A stretch of DNA of 64,000 nucleotides from Enterococcus saigonensis. GTDB taxonomy: Bacteria; Bacillota; Bacilli; Lactobacillales; Enterococcaceae. Positions within the stretch are counted from its first letter, which is position 1. Each line of letters opens with the position of its first letter. Shown here piece after piece: positions 30,023 to 39,514 of the stretch. The translations under genes and the position numbers were made by a program. The notes under the pieces were generated by a model. The model saw only the letters and a program-made list of their open reading frames with translations. It did no database searches and was not told the DNA's origin. The stretch is from NCBI RefSeq assembly GCF_011397115.1, contig NZ_AP022822.1:2336001-2400000 (forward strand), written 5' to 3'.

Positions 30023-31097
30023 CTTTGAAAAAGTACAACAAAAAGTGCAGCAAAAAAAATACCAACAAGGAATACTGCTCATATGTAGTGCTGTAATTGT
30101 GACGGTACTACTATTTTTAGCAGTACCTAAAATTTTGAATCATTTTTTTTACAATCCGACTAGTCAAAACAGTTATGTAGAGAATAATCAGTATATCATC
30201 GATCGCCAGTTTTATAATGAATTGACGCTTCCAAATTATGATATGACAGATGTAACGATAGAACAAACTGGAGTTGGAACTTATCAAATTAAAGAAACTT
30301 ATAGTTACAAATACGATAATCAGATAGTCGGTTCTAACACAATCGAAATTAAGCGAAATAAACTTTACTTGCGTAATTCTGACTTTCATCCCTTTACACC
30401 ACCATTTAGTCAGGAAACAGCACCGTCAAACCAACTATCTGATCAAAAAATAGCCAAAGCTGATGAAGCACTTGCTAAAAGTAACCTTAGGGAAAACATC
30501 AAACCTTTGCCAAAAAGCACTTACGTCAATGTAAACCTTGTTTTTAAAGAAGATAAAAGTATCGATGCCTACCAAGAGTGGCTACGCGTCAATACGACTG
30601 GTGCAGATACTTTATGGCAAGCAGTGCGTCCTTCGCAAAAAACAAGCGATGCGGCCAATAATCCTGTTGTCGTAGGCTTTAACCCTGCTGGTAGCTTTTC
30701 TGGTATCAGCGTCGGTATTACAAATGAAAAAAAATTGAATGAAGATTTTCCTCTATTGATTAGCTATCTAGCAAACACAGAGCAAAATCAGTGGACTGAA
30801 GAAAAACGGCAAACTACTCATTTCAAATCATTGCTTCAATACTTAATCAAAAATGAGCGTTTTCTGACGCAAGATCCAAGTAAAATACAAGCTACAACTT
30901 TAAAAAATATTTTAGCTGACGTAAATAAAAACGGCCTCAAAATATATGGTGTAACGTTATATTTACCTGCCTTTGAATTAGAAAATATTTTGCGAAATGA
31001 CGCAATAAAAAGTGCTGTAATCACCAAAGTTGACGTTTTCCCTCTCACAAGTCAAAGTGGGCAACTACCAGGAATTACCTATCCGCCAGAGAAATAG
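30003..31097 (+). CDS. Membrane anti-sigma factor with sigma-regulator C-terminal domain
   Basis: The 364-residue protein has a short basic cytoplasmic N-terminus, one membrane segment (about 23-44, QGILLICSAVIVTVLLFLAV) and a large extracellular part. The closing region (YGVTLYLPAFELENIL and VDVFPLTS) resembles the Sigma_reg_C domain of ECF regulators. It lacks a zinc anti-sigma His/Cys motif. It should hold the ECF factor at the membrane until an outside signal. It overlaps the sigma gene by 20 bases. Confidence 0.82.
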   Translation: MNQQNFDFEKVQQKVQQKKYQQGILLICSAVIVTVLLFLAVPKILNHFFYNPTSQNSYVENNQYIIDRQFYNELTLPNYDMTDVTIEQTGVGTYQIKETYSYKYDNQIVGSNTIEIKRNKLYLRNSDFHPFTPPFSQETAPSNQLSDQKIAKADEALAKSNLRENIKPLPKSTYVNVNLVFKEDKSIDAYQEWLRVNTTGADTLWQAVRPSQKTSDAANNPVVVGFNPAGSFSGISVGITNEKKLNEDFPLLISYLANTEQNQWTEEKRQTTHFKSLLQYLIKNERFLTQDPSKIQATTLKNILADVNKNGLKIYGVTLYLPAFELENILRNDAIKSAVITKVDVFPLTSQSGQLPGITYPPEK

Positions 31098-31261
31098 ACG
31101 AACTTAAAAGGCCAAGCACGTTTTAAACAAAGAATGTAGCCTGACTTTTAGCGTACTGCTACTTTGCCATTGTTTTTCACTTACTAAAAAGAGGTGAACC
31201 CTCTCTGACTTATAATAAAGCCAATCTTTGCGGAGACCATTTTTCTAATTGTTTGCCTTCA

Positions 31262-31319
31262 AAACGATAGCAAGAAGCACACTTTCTGTTCATAGAAAAT
31301 ACGCTTCTTGCTATCGTTT
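31262..31319. terminator. Long perfect inverted repeat downstream of the anti-sigma gene
   Basis: AAACGATAGCAAGAAGC (31262-31278) pairs with GCTTCTTGCTATCGTTT (31303-31319), with an inner TTTCT/AGAAA stem. It is 165 bases past the stop and 70 bases from the convergent DUF2200 gene. It probably terminates both, though the T tracts are short. Nothing else is seen in 31098-31388. Confidence 0.6.
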
Positions 31320-31388
31320 AATTACCAGAAAAATTAATGTATTTTCTAAAAATCCATTCGCCAAATTTTGCAACAGATTGTACAATAA

Positions 31389-31739
31389 TCAACTACTTCG
31401 CAAAATCTTCGCCATTGCTTTTCCTTTAGCTAACTCATCTATCAGTTTATCCAAATAACGAATTTTTTGCATCAATGGATCCTCGATATCTTCAACCCGT
31501 ACACCACACACAACGCCTTTAATTAAGTGAGCAGCTGGATTTATTTGAGGTGCATTAGCAAAAAAAGTAGCAAAATCTGTCTTCTTTTGCAATTCCTCTA
31601 ACAATTGCTCATGACTAAAACCTGTCAACCAAGTGATAATTTGATCGACTTCAGCCTTTGTTCGCCCTTTTTTCTCTGCCTTATTCAGATACAGCGGATA
31701 AACTTTTGCAAAAGGCATGTTAAAAATACGTTCAGTCAT
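31389..31739 (-). CDS. DUF2200 family protein
   Basis: The 116-residue protein matches DUF2200: [29 protein letters not shown], then [57 protein letters not shown]. It is soluble and of unknown function, often called YdhG/YdeI-like neighbour material. It follows the 280-residue gene by 15 bases and so shares its promoter. Confidence 0.85.
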   Translation of the reverse strand: MTERIFNMPFAKVYPLYLNKAEKKGRTKAEVDQIITWLTGFSHEQLLEELQKKTDFATFFANAPQINPAAHLIKGVVCGVRVEDIEDPLMQKIRYLDKLIDELAKGKAMAKILRSS

Positions 31740-31754
31740 TTTTTCTCCTCCTGA

Positions 31755-32525
31755 TTATTTCACCACGGTATAACTATCAATGGTATTCCCTTTATCGTCT
31801 TTTAGCACCAACCAACTATTGGTACCTGCAAAATATAAAAAGTTTCCCAGCTCATTCACACTCTTAAAAACAATATCTTCTACGGTAGTAAAATCTTTTA
31901 CTTTATCCGCCTTTTCTGCCCGCAATTGGTTGGCAAAACGGACTGCAAAACCAATACTACCATCTTTATTTAACGGCGCCTCAGCTTTTAATTTAGCACC
32001 TTTTAATAAAACCAATTCATTACGTTTGCGCCATATTGCCTTTCCTGTCGCTCCTTCATAATCAATGTAAAAAGTAATCTCGCTGACATTTTTATTCCAG
32101 CGGTGTTGCGCTTTAGCAGGCTTCTTTTTCACTTTTTCCATCGGATAACCTAAAAATTTCAAAACATCAAAAAGATCGCTTTGAAAAGCTGTTAAATTGT
32201 CATATTGATTACTTGGAATTTTTTCGGTCGGATTTTTAGTAGTAACTTTTAGTCCATTTTCTTCCCAAGCATTTATACATTGTTGCAATAAAAGAGCAGG
32301 TTCCAATTCCCACGGTACTTCAATTCCAATTGTCGCCTGATTTGCTGACTTGCTTTTTGTTAATTCCGCGGTCTTAATTTGTCTTTCTTCTAGTGTTAAA
32401 TAAATACCCCGCTCTATTTTAGGGACAAGTTTTTTTTCTGACACAAAATACAACTTACTTTGCCATTTTTCCCAAACAATCTCTGTTAGCTCATCAGTGA
32501 TTTTCACTACCAATTCCAAATTCAT
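31755..32525 (-). CDS. Hypothetical protein, possible DUF4357-like C-terminus
   Basis: The 256-residue protein starts at ATG 32525, six bases after GGAGGT (another ATG just upstream is possible). No membrane segment is seen. The stretch AIWRKRNELVLLKGAKLKAEA near residue 165 resembles DUF4357, but only weakly. I do not recognise a function. A GGACATATGTCC palindrome lies 115 bases upstream, matching one by the Crp/Fnr-type gene, so that regulator may control it. Confidence 0.68.
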   Translation of the reverse strand: MNLELVVKITDELTEIVWEKWQSKLYFVSEKKLVPKIERGIYLTLEERQIKTAELTKSKSANQATIGIEVPWELEPALLLQQCINAWEENGLKVTTKNPTEKIPSNQYDNLTAFQSDLFDVLKFLGYPMEKVKKKPAKAQHRWNKNVSEITFYIDYEGATGKAIWRKRNELVLLKGAKLKAEAPLNKDGSIGFAVRFANQLRAEKADKVKDFTTVEDIVFKSVNELGNFLYFAGTNSWLVLKDDKGNTIDSYTVVK

Positions 32526-32639
32526 CATAGCACCTCCATCGTTTTTCTTTGCTTTTATTTTAGCCGCAATACGATTACAGAACAATAAATGCGCCTGCAA
32601 AAAGGGACTGAAATGTCGACTAATAAACTTTTATAATTA

Positions 32640-32651
32640 GGACATATGTCC
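32640..32651. promoter_or_regulatory. Palindrome GGACATATGTCC, candidate regulator operator 1
   Basis: The 12-bp perfect palindrome lies between the Crp/Fnr-type gene stop and the start of the 256-residue gene. Its core GACATATGTC recurs at 33342-33351, ahead of the regulator gene. Two copies flanking one regulator gene suggest its binding site. Confidence 0.55.
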
Positions 32652-32653
32652 CA

Positions 32654-33313
32654 CTATAAATATCCCTTAGCAAAACGCCTTAGTTGATCTGGCTGTATAA
32701 TTTCATAGCTATTGCCAATTTTCTTTAAAACATTGGACGTTATTAAATCATTTAACAAACGAAACATATGACGGTAGCTCATTCCAATAGTTGCTGCTAC
32801 ATCTGTTAAATTATCGGTGAAGAAATTTTTGTATGCCGACTGTAAAATATAATCACATAAACGCTGTTTACCAGGATAAAAAGCTGCTGATAAAAAATTT
32901 TCTGAACTTAATTGTAGTTTTTCTGCTAAGCCTTTTGCCATCGTATTGATAAAATGACTATTTTGTCGTAAGTACACTTCATTTGGTAAAATAGGGACTG
33001 CAATACATTGAAAGTCAGAGAGTGCTACCATCGTCGTGGCGGCCTCATCTTTTCTCATTGCAAACTCCATATCGCCAATAATACCGTCTGAAATGTAATA
33101 GGCTAAAACCAAATTTTTCCCGTTATCTGCTAATGTACAAACTTTTGCTTTTCCGACTATGACAAAAAGTAGTCGATCCAATAATGCACCTTGGGTAATG
33201 ATCACTTCTCTTTGCTCAAATTGCCATACTTCACATCCTCTTAAATTATCCTTTGCTAAATTCCACTCTGTTAAAATTTGTTCTTGTTTCACTGTTAAAG
33301 CTTTTTTTTGCAA
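32654..33313 (-). CDS. Crp/Fnr family transcriptional regulator
   Basis: The 219-residue protein has a cyclic-nucleotide-binding-like beta roll (EQREVIITQGALLDRLLFVIVGKAKV, LVLAYYISDGIIGDMEFAM) and a C-terminal HTH (DVAATIGMSYRHMFRLLNDLITSNVL). No Cys cluster for Fe-S is seen, so it is nearer to Yeil-type (YeiL) regulators than to Fnr. The TTG at 33313, eight bases after GGAGG, is preferred. The GACATATGTC palindrome just upstream suggests autoregulation. Confidence 0.85.
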   Translation of the reverse strand: MQKKALTVKQEQILTEWNLAKDNLRGCEVWQFEQREVIITQGALLDRLLFVIVGKAKVCTLADNGKNLVLAYYISDGIIGDMEFAMRKDEAATTMVALSDFQCIAVPILPNEVYLRQNSHFINTMAKGLAEKLQLSSENFLSAAFYPGKQRLCDYILQSAYKNFFTDNLTDVAATIGMSYRHMFRLLNDLITSNVLKKIGNSYEIIQPDQLRRFAKGYL

Positions 33314-33341
33314 TGTATCCGCCTCCAATCGTTTTTATTAT

Positions 33342-33351
33342 GACATATGTC
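33342..33351. promoter_or_regulatory. Palindrome GACATATGTC, candidate regulator operator 2
   Basis: The perfect 10-bp palindrome lies 28 bases upstream of the regulator TTG, between it and the divergent small gene at 33402. It shares its core with 32640-32651. Confidence 0.55.
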
Positions 33352-33401
33352 CTACATAAAAGACAAAAAAGGCTGTAGACTAAATGCAGGAGGTGAGGAA
33401 G

Positions 33402-33566
33402 ATGTTACAATTTATTTTATTGTTTAGTATCATCACCGCATTTTTACTCTTGATCAAATTCATGCAAGTCCGGATTCAAAAAGGAAGTCGTAACTACCAT
33501 GAACAATTGGCTCATTACGAAAATGCTTGGCAACAACAAGTATTACGTCATGCCTTGAGTAAGTAA
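33402..33566 (+). CDS. Small membrane protein (54 aa)
   Basis: The 54-residue protein has one N-terminal membrane segment (MLQFILLFSIITAFLLLIKF) and a charged, helical cytoplasmic tail. ATG 33402 is preceded by GGAGG at eight bases; an ATG six codons earlier is less likely. Function unknown. It is divergent from the Crp/Fnr-type gene and may share its operator. Confidence 0.65.
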   Translation: MLQFILLFSIITAFLLLIKFMQVRIQKGSRNYHEQLAHYENAWQQQVLRHALSK

Positions 33567-33642
33567 AAGCAGAAGGTTTTATACCTCATTTAATCTAACA
33601 ACTGTCTTTATCATTTTCTTTTGACAGCCTGACCTTAGAAAT

Positions 33643-33693
33643 AAAAATGCGACAACACGCTTCTTATTCATAAGAAAGTATTGTCGCATTTTT
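33643..33693. terminator. Bidirectional terminator at the end of the GH2/ABC operon
   Basis: AAAAATGCGACAA (33643-33655) pairs with TTGTCGCATTTTT (33681-33693). It ends the sugar operon from the right and the small membrane-protein gene from the left. Confidence 0.88.
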
Positions 33694-33702
33694 ATTTTGT
33701 TG

Positions 33703-35484
33703 TTATTTTAATCGGCGGCGATTAATTTTAGCCACTGCAGTTAAGTCAACTTTTGCTTTACGTTGTACATCTAACAATCCATTAACCTCTTGCTCCACGT
33801 CAGTTAATTGCGTGTAACAAAAACCAACAATATAATCTAAGTTTTGAATGGCAGCATGTATTTTATCAAACCGCTCAATAAAAGCGGACTCATCTTGTAC
33901 TTGATGGCCATATCCCCATTCATCCTTATCTGTTGTCGTAAAAGCGATTCCGCCAAATTCGGAAATAATAACTGGTTGTCCCTTATAACTATAACCTTGT
34001 GCAAAAGCATGAAAATCTTTATTAAATTGAATTTCATTATTTAAAATCTTATCTTTGTCTTGATAACGTTGTGTAAATAATTCCCCGAACTCTTCGTAAT
34101 CGTGTAGAGTAATAATATCAGAAATTGTATGAACCCATCCATCATTAGTAATGACCGGGCGCATAGCATCATAAGCTTTTGTTAAATGATAAATTCCTTC
34201 TGTAAAAGCTTGTTGCTGTTTGTCATAAGCAATATCTTTAATTCCCCACGATTCATTAAAAGGAACCCATGTGATAATTGATGGATGATTGTAATTTTGC
34301 TCGATAATTTTTTGCCATTCTGTGGTAATCTTTTGCGCTGCAGCATCGTTAAACGTGTACGTTGCTGCCATCTCTGACCAAACCAACATCCCTTTTTTAT
34401 CACATAAGTATAAGAAACGTTCATCTTCAATTTTTTGATGTTTTCGCAACCCGTTATATCCCATCTCAAAAATACGGTCAATATCCACTTCTAAAGCGTC
34501 TACAGATGGAGGTGTTAAGCCAGATTCTGCCCAATAACCTTGATCTAAAATTAGGCGTTGATAAAGTTGACGATTATTTAATAAGATTTGCCCATTTTCA
34601 ATAGCAATTTTTCGCATTCCAAAATAACTCTCTACCTCATCTAACAAATTCCCTGCCAAATCATACAAACAAAAAGTGATATCATATAGGTTCGGTGTTT
34701 CTGGCGACCACTCTTTTGTCCCCCAACAAGCATCTTCTTTTACCCGAGTATCTAATTCAATGGGGGTTAAGTCATGGTTTAATAGCCCTTTATACGTGTT
34801 AATCAACTGATCTGCAAAATAAATCTTTACTTCGAAGTGATACTGATTACCAAATTCTTTTAACTGATCTCGTAATTTGGGTACAAGTATAATTTTATCT
34901 CGATCCAAATCTGGCGTTAGTTTTACTAATTCCAAAGACTGACTTGCAAGATGTTCTTCTAACCAGACCGTTTTCCAAATACCAGTGGTTTGGACATACC
35001 AACAGCCAAAATTATCTTTTAACCAGCGTTGTTTTCCCCTTGGTTGTTCACAAGCAAGAGAATCTTCTACGCGTACTACTAATTTGTTTGTGCCAGAAAG
35101 TAAGTAGTCTTTAACTTCAAAGGTAAAACGTTCATAAGCTCCCATATGCGATCCTATGTGTTGCCCATTTAACCAAATTTGCGCAAAATAATCTACCCCT
35201 TCAAAAACTAAGCTAAATTCTTTCACTGACTCAATTTCGAATTCTTTTTGATACCAAACAACTTGGTGGTGGGTAGTATCATGAATACCACTTAATTTCG
35301 TTTCATAAGTATATGGTACCGTAATTTCTTGTGTCGTATTTAAGCCTTTAAACCATTCTTCCTTAACACCTAGATTATGATCGTCAAAAGCAAATTGCCA
35401 TTGTCCAGCTAAATCTTGCCATTTTTTTCGCATAAATTGCGGACGGGGATGATTATATCTTTTATCTGTCATTTTTTCATTCAT
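33703..35484 (-). CDS. Glycoside hydrolase family 2 protein (copy B)
   Basis: The 593-residue enzyme has the GH2 order: N-terminal sugar-binding sandwich (RPQFMRKKWQDLAGQWQFAF), immunoglobulin-like middle domain, TIM barrel. The acid/base Glu is in WVPFNESWG and the nucleophile Glu in ISEFGG. No signal peptide, so it acts on imported oligosaccharides. It is a paralog of the gene upstream. The substrate class (beta-galactoside, glucuronide or other) cannot be read from the sequence. It is the last gene of the operon, nine bases after its paralog. Confidence 0.9.
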   Translation of the reverse strand: MNEKMTDKRYNHPRPQFMRKKWQDLAGQWQFAFDDHNLGVKEEWFKGLNTTQEITVPYTYETKLSGIHDTTHHQVVWYQKEFEIESVKEFSLVFEGVDYFAQIWLNGQHIGSHMGAYERFTFEVKDYLLSGTNKLVVRVEDSLACEQPRGKQRWLKDNFGCWYVQTTGIWKTVWLEEHLASQSLELVKLTPDLDRDKIILVPKLRDQLKEFGNQYHFEVKIYFADQLINTYKGLLNHDLTPIELDTRVKEDACWGTKEWSPETPNLYDITFCLYDLAGNLLDEVESYFGMRKIAIENGQILLNNRQLYQRLILDQGYWAESGLTPPSVDALEVDIDRIFEMGYNGLRKHQKIEDERFLYLCDKKGMLVWSEMAATYTFNDAAAQKITTEWQKIIEQNYNHPSIITWVPFNESWGIKDIAYDKQQQAFTEGIYHLTKAYDAMRPVITNDGWVHTISDIITLHDYEEFGELFTQRYQDKDKILNNEIQFNKDFHAFAQGYSYKGQPVIISEFGGIAFTTTDKDEWGYGHQVQDESAFIERFDKIHAAIQNLDYIVGFCYTQLTDVEQEVNGLLDVQRKAKVDLTAVAKINRRRLK

Positions 35485-35492
35485 CCTAACTA

Positions 35493-37298
35493 CTAATTAA
35501 TGTTTCCAGCCAAATGAATTTGAGCGGGATAATATTGTAAATTAATTGCCTTAATTTTAGCCAAATCAACTTTAGCTTTGCGATCGTACGTTAATAAACC
35601 ATTAATCTCTTGTTCTACGTCTGAAAGTTGCGTGTAACAAAAACCCCATAATGCTGTAGAAGAAAACACGGCTGACATAATGCGATCATAGTCGGTAATA
35701 AAATCTTCTTCATTTGTTACCGCTGTGTAGCCCCAACCTCCTTGATCACCAATTTTGTAACCAATACCGCCAAATTCAGTTAACATAATAGGTTGCCCTT
35801 CGTAATAAAAGCCACTAGCAAATGTTTGCCACTTTCCTGGCGGCAAATTAAGCAAACCGTCAACGTCAGCTAAGGACCGTTTAAAATGGGCATATTTTTG
35901 TGTTTCATCTGCTTGTCCATGACTGTAGTTGTGAATCGCACAAATATCTGTGGTTGTCATTTCCCAGCCATCATTTGAAATCACCAAGCGAGTTTTATCT
36001 AAAGCATGCAACAGGTGATAAATTCCCACTGAGAAACTTTGTTGTTGTTTATTACCGTGTATTTCCGGCACACCCCAACTTTCATTTAGTGGAACCCAAG
36101 TAATAATCGAAGGATGATTATAATCTCTTTCAACAATCTCAGTCCACTCAACCGTTAAACGTGTCACAGCCTTTTCACTATAAACAGGTGCTGATGCACA
36201 TTCACCCCAGACAAGGTAACCTAGTTGATCTGCCCAATATAAAAAGCGAGGATCTTCTACTTTTTGATGTTTACGACAACCATTAAATCCCATTTCCTTT
36301 GCCAAAGTAATATCTTGAATCAAATCTTCATCGCTAGGAGCCGTCATTAGTCCGTCTGGCCAATACCCTTGATCTAAAACCAAACGCTGATAGTAAGGTT
36401 GATTGTTTAAATACACCATGCCATTTTCGGTATGGACTTTTCGCATCCCAAAATAACTCACTACTTCATCTACTACGATATTTTCTTTTAATAACTGTAA
36501 AGATACATCAAATAAATTAGGGTTTTCTGGCGTCCAAGTATAGCCCGCATCATGAAAGTTGGTGCGAAATATTTTTTGTTGATAAACATCAAAACTGCGA
36601 ATCATTTCTTTTGCAATAATGTGTATTTCATCTTCAATAATAATTTGATCTTTAAACGAAATAACGATTCTTAATTTATCTCCCACCGCAGCTTGTGAAA
36701 AGACAAAACGACAAGTCACACTTCCGTTATCTAATTCTGGTGTAAAAAAAACATTTTCAAGATGAGCTTCGTCTACTTCCTCTATCCACACAGTTTGCCA
36801 AATACCGGTGCTGTTGGTATACCAGATTCCTCGTGATGTTTCTTCCCAAAATTGTTTTCCTCGTGGAATTTCTTCATCCAGATGCGGATCTTCTACACGT
36901 AAGGTAATTTTTTGTAAATCACCTACTAAATAGTTCGTAATATCAAAACTAAAAGAAGTATGCCCACCTTGGTGTCGACCAACAAAATTTCCATTTATAT
37001 AAACCAAGGCTTCATAATCAACTGCTCCAAAATGGAGAAGCGTTTTTTTACCTGCCTTTTTTTGACAATTAATTAGCTTTTCATACCACACCACATCATG
37101 GATATCTCTTGTAGCAACTCCACTTAGCTTAGCTTGATAGACAAAAGGCACCTGAATTTCTTGATCAAAGTCGTGCTTTTGGTACCATTTTTCGTGCAAT
37201 CCTACATTATTATCATCAAAAGCAAATTGCCAGCTACCATTTAAATTCTGCCACTGCTCTCTGGCAAACTGTGGGCGCGGATACACATTTTTACTCAT
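35493..37298 (-). CDS. Glycoside hydrolase family 2 protein (copy A)
   Basis: The 601-residue GH2 enzyme has the same three-domain order as its neighbour and the same opening (RPQFAREQWQNLNGSWQFAF). Catalytic Glu residues are in WVPLNESWGVPEIHG and LTEFGGIGY. It is cytoplasmic. The two paralogs differ throughout, so they are an old tandem duplication that may split substrates or linkages. GAGGAG precedes the ATG. It is the fifth gene of the ABC operon. Confidence 0.9.
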   Translation of the reverse strand: MSKNVYPRPQFAREQWQNLNGSWQFAFDDNNVGLHEKWYQKHDFDQEIQVPFVYQAKLSGVATRDIHDVVWYEKLINCQKKAGKKTLLHFGAVDYEALVYINGNFVGRHQGGHTSFSFDITNYLVGDLQKITLRVEDPHLDEEIPRGKQFWEETSRGIWYTNSTGIWQTVWIEEVDEAHLENVFFTPELDNGSVTCRFVFSQAAVGDKLRIVISFKDQIIIEDEIHIIAKEMIRSFDVYQQKIFRTNFHDAGYTWTPENPNLFDVSLQLLKENIVVDEVVSYFGMRKVHTENGMVYLNNQPYYQRLVLDQGYWPDGLMTAPSDEDLIQDITLAKEMGFNGCRKHQKVEDPRFLYWADQLGYLVWGECASAPVYSEKAVTRLTVEWTEIVERDYNHPSIITWVPLNESWGVPEIHGNKQQQSFSVGIYHLLHALDKTRLVISNDGWEMTTTDICAIHNYSHGQADETQKYAHFKRSLADVDGLLNLPPGKWQTFASGFYYEGQPIMLTEFGGIGYKIGDQGGWGYTAVTNEEDFITDYDRIMSAVFSSTALWGFCYTQLSDVEQEINGLLTYDRKAKVDLAKIKAINLQYYPAQIHLAGNIN

Positions 37299-37321
37299 GA
37301 AACAAACTCCTCTTCATTCCC

Positions 37322-37717
37322 TCAAATTTTTTGTAAATTCAATTTAATTGTTTTATTTTTAGCTAATAAAATTACTGCGGTACAAACACTCAAGACTACA
37401 CCTGGAATATCCATCATTAGATAAGATAGCGCTGTTTGAGCCAGAAGCCACACACCAATTTTCACATTAATTTGATTATCTTTTAATGAACATCTTGCAA
37501 TTAATAAATTGGCAATGCCAAGACCAATTAACAAAATGCCAAAAGTCGCTACTAATAAGAAAATATTGCCGTAAGGTGAAACAAGCATGTCTTTACTACC
37601 GTGGTTGGGCAATATATAACTGCGATAAAATCCATAATAGATAATAGTTATAAGTCCATCAGTAATTTGCCAAGCAGCTAAAATACGGATTAGCAATCGT
37701 TCTTTTTTTCTATTCAT
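37322..37717 (-). CDS. Four-helix membrane protein of the sugar operon
   Basis: The 131-residue protein has four likely membrane segments (about 9-30, 49-72, 84-98, 100-118). I do not recognise its family. It lies between the ABC permease and the GH2 genes, six bases from the permease stop, so it is part of the sugar operon. It could be an accessory permease or sensor. Confidence 0.78.
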   Translation of the reverse strand: MNRKKERLLIRILAAWQITDGLITIIYYGFYRSYILPNHGSKDMLVSPYGNIFLLVATFGILLIGLGIANLLIARCSLKDNQINVKIGVWLLAQTALSYLMMDIPGVVLSVCTAVILLAKNKTIKLNLQKI

Positions 37718-37723
37718 AGCAAC

Positions 37724-38560
37724 TTATCCTTTCACACCGGCAGATAACGACATTGATTGTAAGAAATATTTCTGTGCAAAAAGGTACAAGATAAAAGTGG
37801 GAATAATCGCTACAAGAGCACCTGCCATTAGTAAAGTCGGTTGCGCTTGATACATCCCTTGTAAAAGTTGCAGACCAGATGTAATTGGCATTTTCTCAAT
37901 ATCATTAAAGACAATAGACGGCCATAAGAAGTCATTCCAAGAACCAGTAAATGAAAAAAGTGCGACTACTAGTAAAACCGGCTTAATTAGCGGTAAGATT
38001 ATTTTAGTAAAAATAGTTAATTCTCCCGCACCGTCAATTCGAGCTGCTTCATCAAAATCTTTGGGAATATTATCCATAAATTGTTTTACTAAAAAAATAT
38101 TAAAGACCCCTGCTGCGCCCGGAACAATCATGGCCAAAGGCGTATTAACCCAACCTAAGAGATCGACAATTTTGTACAAAGGAATCAAATTTACAACGCT
38201 AGGAAACATCATGGTGGCCAATAAGAAAGAAAACAAGCCATTTTTACCTTTAAAGTTTAGACGACTATAGGCATAGGCAGAAAAAGAAACTACTACCAAA
38301 ACTAATAACGTATGGGATACAGAAATAAGCATCGAATTCATAAACCATTTAACCAATGGTGTACTCGTATTGTTCACAAGTAATTCTTGGTAATTGGTTA
38401 ATACCCATTCAATTGGCATAAATTTAAAGCCTTCTGTCATAAGTTCAGATTCAGACTTAAATGAAGTAAAGATGCCATAGAGTAGTGGAATTAGCCAGAT
38501 AATCGCCATTGCAATCAAAAAGACAAAAGCGATTATTTTAGATGTATTTCGTTTTTTCAT
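37724..38560 (-). CDS. Carbohydrate ABC transporter permease, MalG-like
   Basis: The permease of about 278 residues has six membrane segments and the cytoplasmic EAA loop, DEAARIDGAGELTIFTKIILPLIKPVL (about 173-199), that contacts the ATPase. The C-terminus QSMSLSAGVKG is typical of MalG-type subunits. Three ATG codons in a row start the frame; ATG 38560 has the best spacing from GGAGG. No ATPase gene is in the operon, so a shared MsmK/MalK-type ATPase is needed. Confidence 0.92.
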   Translation of the reverse strand: MKKRNTSKIIAFVFLIAMAIIWLIPLLYGIFTSFKSESELMTEGFKFMPIEWVLTNYQELLVNNTSTPLVKWFMNSMLISVSHTLLVLVVVSFSAYAYSRLNFKGKNGLFSFLLATMMFPSVVNLIPLYKIVDLLGWVNTPLAMIVPGAAGVFNIFLVKQFMDNIPKDFDEAARIDGAGELTIFTKIILPLIKPVLLVVALFSFTGSWNDFLWPSIVFNDIEKMPITSGLQLLQGMYQAQPTLLMAGALVAIIPTFILYLFAQKYFLQSMSLSAGVKG

Positions 38561-38573
38561 CATCATTACCTCC

Positions 38574-39479
38574 TTATTTGCGTAAGAATTTGAATTGAAT
38601 TGCTGAAACGATCATGATACAAATTCCTAGAATGACTGCCATAGCCGAAGCCATCCCGGCAATTGATTGTCCAGAACCAAAAGCATTTTGCTGAATATAC
38701 ATTAAAAGTACGCGGGTTGAATTATTAGGTCCGCCTCCGGTCAACATTAGTGGCTGCCCGTAAATATTGAATTGTGCAATTGTCGTCATGACTAATGTAT
38801 ATAAGATCTGCCCACGTATAGCTGGTAATGTAATTTTAATAAATTTTTGCCAAGAGGTAGCACCATCAATATCAGCTGCTTCGTAATAATCTTTTGAAAT
38901 CCCATTTAATGCGGCTTGGTAAATGATCATATTACCTCCTATTGTCCACCAGACTGTTACAACAACTAAAGCAATCCAAGCATAAGGTTGCGTGCCTGTC
39001 CAAGGAGTTTCAGAACCTGTCAATGTGTTTATCGGACCATAGTTAACATTAAAAATCAAAGTCCAAATAATAACTACAGCTGAAATAGCAAATAATGACG
39101 GCATATAAAAAATAGACTGAAAAATTTTACTTAACCATGTTTTTGTATTCAATGCTGCTGCCAGTAGTAACGGCACAATAATACAAAACGGTACCGAGAT
39201 TAAAACAAACAAGAAAGTACTTTTTAAACCAATTCGAAGTTGCTCATAAAAAGTTGAATCCGTATCGAAAAATAATTCTTTATAATTCCCTAAACCAATA
39301 AAAGTTGGTGAATTAAAAAGATCCCAATCAGTAAAAGAGATATAAATCCCAAAAACTACAGGTATTAAAAAGAAAATTGTAAATATAATTAAATGTGGAG
39401 CTAAAAAGAGCCAAGGTAATATTTTGTTATTGCCTTGTTTTTTTGCCATCGTCTTATTCTTTCTCAAACTTGCTTCCAT
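38574..39479 (-). CDS. Carbohydrate ABC transporter permease, MalF-like
   Basis: The 301-residue permease has a basic N-terminus, six membrane segments and the EAA loop YYEAADIDGATSWQKFIKITLPAIRGQ (about 197-223). It pairs with the downstream MalG-like subunit. AAAGGA lies 11 bases before the ATG. Between it and the binding-protein gene is a two-tier hairpin that may set the ratio of the products. Confidence 0.92.
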   Translation of the reverse strand: MEASLRKNKTMAKKQGNNKILPWLFLAPHLIIFTIFFLIPVVFGIYISFTDWDLFNSPTFIGLGNYKELFFDTDSTFYEQLRIGLKSTFLFVLISVPFCIIVPLLLAAALNTKTWLSKIFQSIFYMPSLFAISAVVIIWTLIFNVNYGPINTLTGSETPWTGTQPYAWIALVVVTVWWTIGGNMIIYQAALNGISKDYYEAADIDGATSWQKFIKITLPAIRGQILYTLVMTTIAQFNIYGQPLMLTGGGPNNSTRVLLMYIQQNAFGSGQSIAGMASAMAVILGICIMIVSAIQFKFLRK

Positions 39480-39514
39480 AAAAAAACAAATCCTTTCCTT
39501 AGATTATGTATTAA

